Positions 32,533 to 41,342 of a stretch of 46,364 nt of DNA are shown here, in pieces (within the stretch, counting starts at the first letter, position 1; each line of letters opens with the position of its first letter). A model generated the notes under the pieces. The model worked only from the letters and a program-made list of their open reading frames with translations. It searched no databases and was not told where the DNA came from. The position numbers and the translations under genes are program-made. The DNA is from Reyranella sp. (GTDB lineage: Bacteria > Pseudomonadota > Alphaproteobacteria > Reyranellales > Reyranellaceae), in the NCBI GenBank assembly GCA_022844015.1, contig JALHMO010000029.1, positions 1 to 46,364 of the forward strand, given 5' to 3'.

Positions 32533-33654
32533 ATGCGCAAAGCAAGCAAGGGAACTGGGGTGTCGTCGCGCAACAGGCTGTCGCGCCGCACCTTGATGGC
32601 CGCTGCCGGTGCCGGCGCGCTCGCTGCCGGCACTGGCGCTTTCGCGCCGAAGACGGTCTTCGCCCAGAAGAAGGTGACCGTGAAGTACACGCTGGGCTGG
32701 CTGCCCGAGGGTGCCAACGTCTGGTCGTACGCCGCCAAGCAATTCTGGTCCAAGGCGGGAATCGACGTCGTCATCGAGAAGGGCACCGGCTCGGCCGCCG
32801 CCACCCAGGCGATCGCCCAGGGCAAGTACGAGTTCGGCATCCCGGCCGCGCCCAACTCGATCCAGCAGGCAGTCAAGGGTTTGCCGCTGCTGTCGCTCGG
32901 CTGCTTCAACTACGACACCACGATGGGCGTCGCCGTGCGGCCGGAGTCGCCGATCAAGGTGCCGGCCGATCTCAAGGGCAGGAAGGTCGGGTCGACCCTG
33001 ACCTCGGGCGAATATCCGTTCCTGCCGACCTTCCTCAAGAACGTCGGCCTGACCATGGCCGACATCCAGTCGGTCGCGCTCGACAACAAGGTCCGCGAGG
33101 TCGCGCTGATCGACAAGCAATGCGACGCCATCACCTGCTTCGTCGCCAGCGCGCTGCCCAAGATCATGGCCGCCGGCATCAATCCGCGGGTCTTCCTCTA
33201 CAGCAGGTTCGGCCTGCCGTTCTATGCCCACTCGCTGACCACGACCGGGGAATTCTTCGCCAAGGAGAAGGCCCTGTGCGAGGCGATGACGACGGGCCTG
33301 GCGGAAGGCGTGAAGTTCGCCCTGCTCAATCCGGCGGAAACCATCGAGATCCTGTTCAAGGAGGTTCCCGAGTTGAAGCTCGCCTCGACCGCCAAGGGTC
33401 AGGTCGAGATCGGCATGGGCGTTTGGGCCGCCAACTACGCCTCCAAGGAGGCCATGGATAAAGGCATCGGCTACGCCGATCCGGCGGTCTACGCCAAGAT
33501 GACCGACCTGGTGTTCGAGAACGCCTCGGCGGCGGGCGACAAGAAGCCCGATCCGGCCTCGCTCTACACCAACGAGTTCGTCGGCAAGCTCAAGCTCTCC
33601 GACGCCGAATGGGCCAAGGCCAAGGCTGCCTCCGCCAAGTATGCCCTGGGATGA
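32533..33654 (+). CDS. ABC transporter substrate-binding protein (SsuA/TauA/NMT1-like)
   Basis: A 373-aa periplasmic protein with a Tat-type signal: 'SRRTLMAAAGAGALAAGTGAFA' from residue 17 carries the twin arginines and a hydrophobic core. The mature sequence 'VKYTLGWLPEGANVWSYAAKQFWSKAGIDVVIEKGTGSAAATQAIAQGKYEFGIPAAPNSIQQAVKG' is typical of the NMT1/SsuA family, which binds sulfonates, taurine, nitrate or thiamine precursors. The start ATG 32533 follows a G-rich site. Its stop overlaps the ATPase start (ATGA), so it heads a four-gene operon. Confidence 0.93.
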   Translation: MRKASKGTGVSSRNRLSRRTLMAAAGAGALAAGTGAFAPKTVFAQKKVTVKYTLGWLPEGANVWSYAAKQFWSKAGIDVVIEKGTGSAAATQAIAQGKYEFGIPAAPNSIQQAVKGLPLLSLGCFNYDTTMGVAVRPESPIKVPADLKGRKVGSTLTSGEYPFLPTFLKNVGLTMADIQSVALDNKVREVALIDKQCDAITCFVASALPKIMAAGINPRVFLYSRFGLPFYAHSLTTTGEFFAKEKALCEAMTTGLAEGVKFALLNPAETIEILFKEVPELKLASTAKGQVEIGMGVWAANYASKEAMDKGIGYADPAVYAKMTDLVFENASAAGDKKPDPASLYTNEFVGKLKLSDAEWAKAKAASAKYALG

Positions 33655-34481
33655 GCACGGCGGCGACGTCCCGCAGGACGATCGAGCCGGCGTTCGCCTC
33701 GCCGGCGGCGGCGGACTACGTCGCCGTCGACCGGGTGCGCAAGGTCTACGGTACCGGCACGCGCCAGCAGGTCGAGGCCGTCGCGGCGAGCACGTTCACC
33801 ATCAAGGCGGGTGAGTTCGTCGCCCTGCTCGGGCCGTCGGGCTGCGGCAAGAGCACCTTGCTGATGATGATCGCCGGGCTCGATCTGCCCAGCGAGGGCG
33901 CCATCGTCGTCGCCGGCCGGCCGCTCACCGCGCCGCGCGCTCAGACTGGCATCATGTTTCAGGACCCTACCCTGCTGCCGTGGAAGAGCGCGCTCGACAA
34001 CGTGCTGTTTCCTTTCCAGGTGGCGAGCCGCCCGGCGGCTGGCGGCAACCGCCTGCGGGCGATGGCCCTGCTCGACCGGGTCGGCCTCGAGGGCTTCCAT
34101 CATCACAAGCCGGGCCAGCTCTCGGGCGGCATGCGCCAGCGCGTCGCCATCTGCCGCGCCCTGGTCTACGAGCCCGACCTGCTACTGATGGACGAGCCGT
34201 TCAGCGCGCTCGATGCCATCACCCGCGACGAGATGAACCTGGTGCTGATGAAGATGTGGGAGGAAGAGAAGCATCGCACCGCGCTGTTCGTCACCCATTC
34301 GATTCGCGAGGCCGTCTATCTCGCCGACCGTGTCCTGGTGATGAGCCGGCGGCCCGGCCGGATCGTCGAGGACATCCGGATCCCGTTTGCCCGCCCGCGT
34401 GGGCTGGAGATCGGCGAGACAGTCGAGTTCAACCGCATCTGCGGCCACCTGCGCGGCAAGATCGACCACCGGTCCCACTGA
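33651..34481 (+). CDS. ABC transporter ATP-binding protein (SsuB/TauB-like)
   Basis: A 276-aa ATPase with Walker A 'GPSGCGKST' (61-69), Q-loop 'IMFQDPTLLPW', signature 'LSGGMRQR', Walker B 'LLLMDEPFSALD' and H-loop 'FVTHSIREA'. It powers the importer encoded around it. It overlaps its upstream neighbour by 4 nt and the downstream permease by 1 nt. A longer frame starting at 33609 lies within the binding-protein gene and was rejected. Confidence 0.96.
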   Translation: MSTAATSRRTIEPAFASPAAADYVAVDRVRKVYGTGTRQQVEAVAASTFTIKAGEFVALLGPSGCGKSTLLMMIAGLDLPSEGAIVVAGRPLTAPRAQTGIMFQDPTLLPWKSALDNVLFPFQVASRPAAGGNRLRAMALLDRVGLEGFHHHKPGQLSGGMRQRVAICRALVYEPDLLLMDEPFSALDAITRDEMNLVLMKMWEEEKHRTALFVTHSIREAVYLADRVLVMSRRPGRIVEDIRIPFARPRGLEIGETVEFNRICGHLRGKIDHRSH

Positions 34482-35245
34482 TGCTCGCCGCTTCCTTCGA
34501 TCGCCTGCGCGCCGTCGTCCTGCCGGCCGCGTTCGGCGCCGGATTGCTGCTCGCCTGGCAGGCAGTGGTCGTCCTGTTCGACTATCCCAAGGTGATCCTG
34601 CCGGCGCCGTCGGACATCGCCCTGGCGTTGCACGCCGACCTGCCGGTCATCTGGCAGCAGGCCATTCCCACGGTGCGCGATACCCTGGCGGGCTTTGCCC
34701 TGGCCGCCGTGCTCGGCGTCGGGCTGGCCTCCCTGCTGAGCTTCAGCCGCCTGCTGCGCGACGCCCTCTATCCGCTGATCGTGGTGATCCAGCTCGTCCC
34801 GAAGATCGCCTGGACGCCGCTCTTCATCGTCTGGGTCGGCATCGGCTGGCAGTCGCGGCTCACCGTCGCCACCTTCATCGCCTTCTTCCCGATCTTCATC
34901 GCCATGATGGCCGGCCTCGACTCGACCGACCGCTCGCTCGTCCGGCTGTGCCGCGGCCTGACGGCGACGCCCTGGCGCACCTTCTGGCTGGTCCGCCTGC
35001 CGGCCTCGATGCCCTACCTGTTCTCGGGGCTCAAGATCGCCATCACGCTCGCCGTGATCGGCGTGATCGTGGCCGAGTTCATCTCCTCCTCGGAAGGCCT
35101 CGGCTTCCTCATCCTGAAGAGCGCGGCCCTGTTGCGTACCGATCTCATCCTGGCCAGCATCACCGTCCTGTGCGTCATCGGCCTCGCGAGCTACGGCCTC
35201 GTCCACGCCGGCGAGCTGGCCGTGCGACGGTGGCAAGGCGGATGA
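34481..35245 (+). CDS. ABC transporter permease 1 (SsuC/TauC-like)
   Basis: A 254-aa inner-membrane subunit with about six helices and the coupling-helix (EAA) region 'LCRGLTATPWRTFWLVRLPASMPYLFSGLKIAI'. It starts at ATG 34481, sharing one base with the ATPase stop (TGATG). Its stop overlaps the next permease start by 4 nt. With the second permease it should form a heterodimeric channel. Confidence 0.95.
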   Translation: MLAASFDRLRAVVLPAAFGAGLLLAWQAVVVLFDYPKVILPAPSDIALALHADLPVIWQQAIPTVRDTLAGFALAAVLGVGLASLLSFSRLLRDALYPLIVVIQLVPKIAWTPLFIVWVGIGWQSRLTVATFIAFFPIFIAMMAGLDSTDRSLVRLCRGLTATPWRTFWLVRLPASMPYLFSGLKIAITLAVIGVIVAEFISSSEGLGFLILKSAALLRTDLILASITVLCVIGLASYGLVHAGELAVRRWQGG

Positions 35246-36054
35246 CCGACATCGGCCTCGGGCTGGCGCGGGTCGAGAGCATCGACCTCTCCGCACTCGG
35301 CCGGACGGCAATCAGGCTGGTGGCCCCGCCCCTGGTCGCGGCCGTGCTGCTGCTGGGCGGCTGGGAGATGCTGAGCCGCAGCGGTGTCCTGAGCACGCGG
35401 CTCCTGCCGGCGCCCAGCCTCGTGTTCGATACCCTCGTCCGCTCGCTCGGCGTCCTGCTCGAGCAGGCGCAACCGACCTTCTGGGGCGCCGTGCTCGGCA
35501 TCCTGCTGGCGGCCGCGCTGGGGATCGTGCTCGGCGCCGCCGTGTCCTACTCGCGCACCATGATGCAGGCGGTCTATCCCACTGTCGTGTTCTTCCAGCT
35601 GATCCCCAAAGTGGCGCTGGCGCCGGTATTCCTGCTGTGGTTCGGCACCGGCTTTGCCGCCAACGTGATCTTCTCGGTGTTCATCGCCTTCTTCCCGGTC
35701 GTGGTGGCGACGATCGCCGGGCTGCAGGCCGCGCCGCCCGCCTACGAGCGGTTATGTCGAAGCCTGATGATGCCCAAGGCGCAGATGTTCCTCACGGTGA
35801 AGTTCCCGTTCGCCCTGCCGCACATCTTCAACGGCCTGCGCATCGGCGTGACCTTCGCCGTGATCGGCGTCGTGCTGGGCGAGTTCATCACCGCGCAGAC
35901 CGGCCTCGGCTACATCATCCTGTTCTCGGCCAACAATTTCGAGACGGCGCTGCTGCTCGCCGCCATCCTGCTCCTGTGCGGCGTCGGGGTCGTCCTCTTC
36001 GCCTTCTTCCTGGCGCTCGAGACGATCGTCATGCGGATCTACGACAGCCGGTGA
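35242..36054 (+). CDS. ABC transporter permease 2 (SsuC/TauC-like)
   Basis: A 270-aa inner-membrane subunit paralogous to the preceding permease, with EAA region 'LCRSLMMPKAQMFLTVKFPFALPHIFNGLRIGV'. Many SsuC-type importers use a homodimer; two adjacent permeases imply a heterodimer here. It is the last gene of the operon, followed by a family C repeat. Confidence 0.95.
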   Translation: MTDIGLGLARVESIDLSALGRTAIRLVAPPLVAAVLLLGGWEMLSRSGVLSTRLLPAPSLVFDTLVRSLGVLLEQAQPTFWGAVLGILLAAALGIVLGAAVSYSRTMMQAVYPTVVFFQLIPKVALAPVFLLWFGTGFAANVIFSVFIAFFPVVVATIAGLQAAPPAYERLCRSLMMPKAQMFLTVKFPFALPHIFNGLRIGVTFAVIGVVLGEFITAQTGLGYIILFSANNFETALLLAAILLLCGVGVVLFAFFLALETIVMRIYDSR

Positions 36055-36093
36055 CCATTCCGCCCGTCGCCGTATGACGGCGACGGGGTCATT

Positions 36094-36174
36094 GCTGGGA
36101 GCGCGCCACTCCAGTGGCGCTCGTCTCGTTGAACAAGCATCCCATGAGCGCCACTGAAGTGGCGCGCTCCCAGC
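36094..36174. repeat. Inverted repeat, family C, copy 2
   Basis: Arms 36094-36122 and 36146-36174 (29 nt, one mismatch), containing 'gctgggagcgcgccact', match the copy at 21806-21886. It lies between the convergent permease and amidohydrolase stops and could serve as a bidirectional terminator. Confidence 0.85.
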
Positions 36175-36182
36175 GATGAGAG

Positions 36183-37241
36183 TCACGGCAACTCGACACC
36201 GAAAGCCGCCAACCCGTTCCCGTAAGCGATCGCCTTCTGCCGCCCTGACTCGAGCGCCGACAGTGCCTGCAGGTTCTCCTCCGGCGACGGCCAGGTCGTG
36301 CGGTCGAGCACGTCGTCGCCGACATGCGGCCGGAAGAACGGGTGGTCGGTGCCGAACAGGATCTTCGCCGGGTCGGCGAACGCCTCGAGCGCGGCCAGCG
36401 CCGGTGGATGATAGGCGATCGAATCGTACCAGCACTGGCGCAGGTAGTGGCTCGGCGGCCTAGGCAGGCCGAAGTTCTTGGAGATGTCGTTCTTCACGCA
36501 CGAATCGAGACGGCCCGCGAGATAGGGCAGCGTGCCGCCGGCGTGGGCGATCAGCAGCTTGAGGCCCGGATGCCGCTCGAGCGTCCCGCGCAGGATGAGC
36601 AGCGCGACCGCGATCGACGTCTCGAAGGTGAAGCCCAAGGCCAGCATCATCGCGTGGCCCGTGTCCGGGAACAGGCCATGGCCGATGCCGTAGTGCGGAT
36701 GGATGAACACGAACAGGCCGGTCTCCTCGGCCGCCCGCCAGATTGGCTCGAAGCCCGGATCGTCGAGACCCTTGCCGCGGCCGGCCGAGCCGATGATCAC
36801 GCCCCGCATGTGAGGGTGCCTCGCAAGACGCTTCAGCTCGGCGGCACAGGTCTCCGGCCTCTGCAGCGCGAGCACGCCGAAGCCCAGCAGGCGGCCATTC
36901 GAGGCGGCGCAGATCTCCTCGAGATCGTCGTTCAGCTGCGCGGCCAGGGCCGGCGCCTCCCCGGGCTCGACGAAATCGATCCACGGGTTGGCCGAGCTCA
37001 CGACCGAGATCGCGATGCCATGATGATCCATGAAGGCGAGCTTGCGGTCGACGACGTGGAACTCGCCGCCAATGGGGCGACCGGCCGACGTCGATTGGTC
37101 GGCCTCCTCGTCGGGCAGGATGATCAGCCGGTCGCCGCCCTTTCGCGAGACGATGCGAGGCACCTTGGAGCGCGCCCGCAATAGCGCGACGTAGCGCGGC
37201 AGGTACATGTGCGTGTGAACATCGATCAGTGGCAGCGGCAC
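36183..37241 (-). CDS. Amidohydrolase family protein (ACMSD-like, amidohydrolase_2)
   Basis: A 352-aa metal-dependent TIM-barrel hydrolase or decarboxylase. Visible ligands are His9 and His11 in 'LIDVHTHMYLP', His in 'FVFIHPHYGIG', His in 'LLIAHAGGTLPYLAGRLD' and Asp in 'ILFGTDHPFF'. Relatives include ACMSD, gamma-resorcylate decarboxylase and various lactonases. GTG 37241 was chosen because the family starts right there and GGGA lies about 9 nt upstream; a longer frame to 37424 runs into the divergent hyuA gene. The shared 139-nt divergent region with the hydantoinase operon suggests a joint pathway. Confidence 0.9.
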   Translation of the reverse strand: MPLPLIDVHTHMYLPRYVALLRARSKVPRIVSRKGGDRLIILPDEEADQSTSAGRPIGGEFHVVDRKLAFMDHHGIAISVVSSANPWIDFVEPGEAPALAAQLNDDLEEICAASNGRLLGFGVLALQRPETCAAELKRLARHPHMRGVIIGSAGRGKGLDDPGFEPIWRAAEETGLFVFIHPHYGIGHGLFPDTGHAMMLALGFTFETSIAVALLILRGTLERHPGLKLLIAHAGGTLPYLAGRLDSCVKNDISKNFGLPRPPSHYLRQCWYDSIAYHPPALAALEAFADPAKILFGTDHPFFRPHVGDDVLDRTTWPSPEENLQALSALESGRQKAIAYGNGLAAFGVELP

Positions 37242-37380
37242 GTCTTGGATTCCCGGGTTGGACGAGAGCGAAGGGAAGCAAGCCCTGCGCCATCCCGATG
37301 GCAGCCTTGGCGCGGCGATTGCTTGCATTCGATCGGAAAGTGGGCGCGAATCGGAGATCGAACAGGAGGGGCGTCGCGGT

Positions 37381-39423
37381 ATGGGGCAGTGGCAGGCCGG
37401 CGTCGACGTCGGCGGGACATTCACCGATCTTCTCTTCGTCGACGAAGGCGAGCGTCAATTCAGGGTCACCAAGGTTCCCTCCACCCCGGATGATCAATCG
37501 CGCGGCATGATGGCCGGCATCCGCGACAGCGGGCTGGCAACCGAGTCCCTCGTCTCTCTGGTGCACGGCACCACGGTCGGCACCAACGCCATCCTCGAGC
37601 GCAAGGGCGTCGTCTGCGGCCTGATCACCACGGTGGGCTTTCGCGACGTGCTCGAGCTGGGACGGCGTACCCGCCCCTACGGCTACGGCATGATCGGCAG
37701 CTTCGAGGCCATCATTCCCCGTCAGTTGCGCGTCGAGGTGCCGGAGCGCCTCGACGCGCGCGGCAATGTCCTGACGCCCCTCGACGAGGAGGCGGTGCGT
37801 CGTGCCATCCGCCAGCTGATCGCCGACGGGGCGGAAGCGCTGGTGATCAGCTTCCTGCATTCGTACGTCAATCCCGCTCACGAGATGCGCGCCGCCGAGA
37901 TCGCGCGCGAGCTGTGGCCAAACCCGTACATCTCGGTCGGCTCCGATATCCTGCGCGAGGTCCGCGAGTTCGAGCGCGGCACGACCGCGGCGATCAACGG
38001 CTACATCCAGCCGATCATGGCGCGCTATCTCGGGCGGCTGCAGAAGGAGCTGAAGCTCGCCCGCTTCCCGAGCGAGCTGCTGGTCATGCAGGGCAATGGC
38101 GGCACGATGAGCGGCAGAAGCGCGGCCGACTACGCCGTGCAGACCGTGATGTCCGGACCGGCCGCCGGCGCGCTCGCCGCGGCGCGCATCGGCCAGCAAT
38201 CGGGCCATCCCAACCTGATCGGCTGCGACATGGGCGGCACCAGCTTCGACGTGACGCTGATCCGCGGCGGCGAGCCCGCCCTGTCGGCCGAGAAGGACAT
38301 CGCCTACGGCGTGCCGATCCGCGTACCGATGATCGACATCCACACGATCGGCGCCGGTGGCGGCTCGATCGCCCGCATCAGCAAGGCCGGCATCCTGCAG
38401 GTCGGTCCCGACAGCGCCGGCGCCAACCCCGGGCCGATCTGCTACGGCCGCGGCGGCAGCGAGCCCACCGTCACCGACGCCAACCTGGTGCTGGGCAAGC
38501 TCGACCCGGCCGCCCTGCCCGGCGTCGCCGGTGGCGTGCCGATCGAAGCGGTCAAGGCAGCGATCGTCGAGAAGATCGGCAAGCCGCTCGGCCTCGATGC
38601 CGTCGAGGCGGCAGCGGCGATCATCACCATCGCCAGCAATCACCTGGCGAGCGCCATCCGGCTGGTGTCGATCGAGAAGGGCTACGACCCGCGCGACTTC
38701 GCGCTGTTCCCGTTCGGCGGCGCCGGCCCGCTGCACGCCGTAGCCCTGGCGCGTGAGCTCGGTGTGCCGACGGTGCTGGTGCCGCGCTTCCCGGGCCTCA
38801 CCTCGGCGCTGGGCTGTGTGCTGGCCGACCTGCGCCACGATTTCGTGCGTACCCTCAACCAGCCGCTGAAGTCGGTCGACCCGACGATGGTCGATCGCCT
38901 GTACGGCGAGTACGAGGCCGAGGGCCGCGCCATGATCGAGGCCGAGGGCGTGCCGATCGAGCGCATCGACACGATCTACGAGGCCGACCTGCTCTATCGC
39001 GGCCAGAGCCACGTGCTGCGGGTTCCCGTCGAGCGGCCGTTCGATCCGGTGGCGGTTCTGGCGAGCCTCGAGGAACGCTACAAGCAGCGCTTCGACATCG
39101 AGCTCACGGAAATGACGGCCATCCTGTCGAACCTGCGCACGGCGAGCTTCGGGCGGCGCTCGCGCGTCGACTTCTCGATCTTTGCCCCACGGCCCGGCGG
39201 CAGCATGGACGACGCAAGGCGCGGCAGCCGGCAGGTCTATTTCGGCGGCAACTGGCTCGACACCGCGCTCTACAGCCGCGACGCGCTGCCGGTCGGCGCG
39301 ACGATCGACGGCCCCGCGATCGTGGCCCAGCTCGACACGACGATCCTGATCGATCCCGGCGCCAGCGCCGTCGTCGACCCGCTCGGCAATATCGTAATCA
39401 CCGTCGGCGAGCAGCCGGTCTGA
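37381..39423 (+). CDS. hyuA: Hydantoinase/oxoprolinase family protein, subunit A
   Basis: A 680-aa ATP-dependent cyclic-amide-opening enzyme subunit of the actin-like ATPase fold. 'GVDVGGTFTDLLFVDEG' near the N-terminus, 'LVHGTTVGTNAILERKG', 'VMSGPAAGALAAARIG' and 'GCDMGGTSFDVTLI' are standard for HyuA, 5-oxoprolinase and acetone-carboxylase-beta relatives. It acts with subunit B (next gene, 11 nt later). GGAGGGG precedes the ATG at 37381. Substrates in this family range from hydantoins and oxoproline to ketones, so the specific one is unknown. Confidence 0.95.
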   Translation: MGQWQAGVDVGGTFTDLLFVDEGERQFRVTKVPSTPDDQSRGMMAGIRDSGLATESLVSLVHGTTVGTNAILERKGVVCGLITTVGFRDVLELGRRTRPYGYGMIGSFEAIIPRQLRVEVPERLDARGNVLTPLDEEAVRRAIRQLIADGAEALVISFLHSYVNPAHEMRAAEIARELWPNPYISVGSDILREVREFERGTTAAINGYIQPIMARYLGRLQKELKLARFPSELLVMQGNGGTMSGRSAADYAVQTVMSGPAAGALAAARIGQQSGHPNLIGCDMGGTSFDVTLIRGGEPALSAEKDIAYGVPIRVPMIDIHTIGAGGGSIARISKAGILQVGPDSAGANPGPICYGRGGSEPTVTDANLVLGKLDPAALPGVAGGVPIEAVKAAIVEKIGKPLGLDAVEAAAAIITIASNHLASAIRLVSIEKGYDPRDFALFPFGGAGPLHAVALARELGVPTVLVPRFPGLTSALGCVLADLRHDFVRTLNQPLKSVDPTMVDRLYGEYEAEGRAMIEAEGVPIERIDTIYEADLLYRGQSHVLRVPVERPFDPVAVLASLEERYKQRFDIELTEMTAILSNLRTASFGRRSRVDFSIFAPRPGGSMDDARRGSRQVYFGGNWLDTALYSRDALPVGATIDGPAIVAQLDTTILIDPGASAVVDPLGNIVITVGEQPV

Positions 39424-39434
39424 GGAGCATCGCC

Positions 39435-41114
39435 ATGGCACTCGATCCCGTCACCCTCGCCGTCATCCAGAACGGCCTCCGCCAGATCGCCAGCGAGATG
39501 GACCTGGTGCACGAGAAGACCTCGTTCTCGCCGGTCATCTCGGAAGCCTTCGACCGCTCCAACGGCATCTACCATCGCGAGACCGGCGAGGTGATCGCGC
39601 AGGGCGAGATGGGCCTGCCGATCTTCGTCGGCGTCATGCAGTTCACCACCCAGGCGGTGATCGAGCGCCGCCACGACCTGGAGCCGGGCGACGTCATCAT
39701 CATCAACGATCCCTATCTCGGCGGCACCCATCTGATGGACGTCAAGATGGTGAAGCCCTTCTACTATCGCGGCAAGCTGTGGTGCTACCTGTCCAACACC
39801 GGGCACTGGCCGGACACCGGCGGCATGGTGCCGGGCGGCTTCGCCACCAAGGCGACGGAGATCCAGCAGGAAGGCCTGCGCATCCCGCCGGTCAAGCTCT
39901 GCCGCAAGGGCGAGCTCGTCTCCGACATCGTCGACATGATCCTGAACAACATCCGCGTGCCGGAGGAGCGGATCGGCGACATCAAGGCCCAGGTCGGCGC
40001 GCTCACGGTCGGCGAGCGGCGCCTCACTGCCCTGCTCGACCGCTACGGCGCCGACACGGTCGAAGCCGCCATCGTCGAGCTCAAGGCACGCTCCGAGCAG
40101 CAGATGCGCGCCTATATCGACAGCGTGCCCGACGGCACCTACAGCTTCTCGAGCTTCATCGACAGCGACGGCATCGTGAACGAGCCGCTCGAGATCGCGC
40201 TCGACATGACGATGCGCGGCTCCGACATCCATTTCGACTTCTCGCGCTCCAGCCCGCCCTGCAAGGGGCCACTGAACGGCGTGTGGGGCGCCACGCAGTC
40301 GGCCGTCTATGTCGCGATCAAGCACATCTTCCCCGATGTGCCGATCAACTCCGGCTGCTTCGCGCCGCTGCATATCAAGAAGCCCGTGGGCACGTTCCTG
40401 GTCGGCGAATACCCGCGGCCGGTCGCCGGCTGTGCCTCCGAAGTGGCGCAGCGCATCATGGAGGCCGTGTTCGGCGCCATGGGCAGGGCCATCCCCGACC
40501 GCATGTTCGCCGCACCCGCCGGCACCAGCGGCAACTTCAGCATGGGCGGCTACGATCCTGGCGAGGACCGCAACTACATCATGTACTTCTTCTCCGGCGG
40601 CGGTTACGGCGGCTGGTGGGAGACCGACGGCCTGACCAACGGCTGCTCGACCGTCGGCATCTCCAAGACCCAGCCGGTCGAGATCCTGGAGCAGCACTAT
40701 CCGCTGGTGTTCGAGGAGTACGCGCTGCGCGAGGATTCGTCGGGTGCCGGCCGGCATCGCGGCGGCTACGGCGTGAGCTATCGCGTCCGCCTGCTGCGCG
40801 GCATGGCGACGGCCTCGTTCCTGATGGATCACGGCCGCGACGGCCCACCGGGCCTGCAGGGCGGCCTGCCCGGCGCGACCAACGAGCTGATCGTGAGCCA
40901 GGGCGGCCGCACCAGCGTGCCCGAGCACGTGTCGAAGGGCGAAGGCTACGAGCTGCACCCCGGAGACTGGGTACAGGTGCGCACGCCGGGCGGCGGCGGC
41001 TACGGCGATCCGCATGCACGCGACCCTGCGCTGGTCCAGCGCGACGTCGCCCGCGGCTACATCACCGCCGAGGAGGCGGCACGCTTCTATCCGCTGGCCA
41101 GCGCCGCGGAGTGA
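39435..41114 (+). CDS. hyuB: Hydantoinase/oxoprolinase family protein, subunit B
   Basis: A 559-aa partner of HyuA. 'ALDPVTLAVIQNGLRQIASEMDLVHEKTSFSPVISEAFDRSNGIY' is the typical start, followed by 'GDVIIINDPYLGGTHLMDVKMV' and 'SNTGHWPDTGGMVPGG' of the metal-binding core. The glycine-rich end 'VQVRTPGGGGYGDP' is also characteristic. It lies 11 nt after hyuA in one operon. Length is normal and no frame disruption is seen. Confidence 0.95.
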   Translation: MALDPVTLAVIQNGLRQIASEMDLVHEKTSFSPVISEAFDRSNGIYHRETGEVIAQGEMGLPIFVGVMQFTTQAVIERRHDLEPGDVIIINDPYLGGTHLMDVKMVKPFYYRGKLWCYLSNTGHWPDTGGMVPGGFATKATEIQQEGLRIPPVKLCRKGELVSDIVDMILNNIRVPEERIGDIKAQVGALTVGERRLTALLDRYGADTVEAAIVELKARSEQQMRAYIDSVPDGTYSFSSFIDSDGIVNEPLEIALDMTMRGSDIHFDFSRSSPPCKGPLNGVWGATQSAVYVAIKHIFPDVPINSGCFAPLHIKKPVGTFLVGEYPRPVAGCASEVAQRIMEAVFGAMGRAIPDRMFAAPAGTSGNFSMGGYDPGEDRNYIMYFFSGGGYGGWWETDGLTNGCSTVGISKTQPVEILEQHYPLVFEEYALREDSSGAGRHRGGYGVSYRVRLLRGMATASFLMDHGRDGPPGLQGGLPGATNELIVSQGGRTSVPEHVSKGEGYELHPGDWVQVRTPGGGGYGDPHARDPALVQRDVARGYITAEEAARFYPLASAAE

Positions 41115-41133
41115 GGGGTGGTGACGACGACAT

Positions 41134-41303
41134 CATGTCCCCTCCCTGCGCGAACGCGCGGGGAGGTGCCCCCGCAGGGGGCGGAGGGGTCAAGAGCCCC
41201 AGTCGGATCGTCCGTGTACTTCGAACATCACGGGTGTCGCTCATGACCCCTCCGTCCGCGAAGACGCGGACACCTCCCCAGCAGAGCTGGGGAGGAGGAC
41301 GAG
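41134..41303. repeat. Palindromic intergenic repeat, family B, copy 2
   Basis: Arm 41134-41197 ('ctccctgcgcgaacgcgcgg', 'ggaggtgcccccgcaggggg') faces 41241-41300 ('tgacccctccgtccgcg', 'acacctccccagcagagctg'). The right arm has diverged and carries its own CTCCCCAGC/GCTGGGGAG hairpin. It is related to 13511-13882 but has a much shorter spacer. It separates hyuB from the binding-protein gene and fills most of that 228-nt gap. Confidence 0.8.
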
Positions 41304-41342
41304 AGCGGTCTAGTCTAGGGAATCGGGGAAGGGAGACAGGTC

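Noticed and set aside
32488..33231. N-terminal extension of the flavoprotein frame
   Set aside because: It lies antisense to the binding-protein gene and lacks family similarity; the protein begins near 32487.
36460..39441. 993-codon reverse-strand open frame opposite hyuA
   Set aside because: Its upper part is antisense to hyuA and its low-complexity composition reflects GC-rich third positions; the real genes have clear family motifs.
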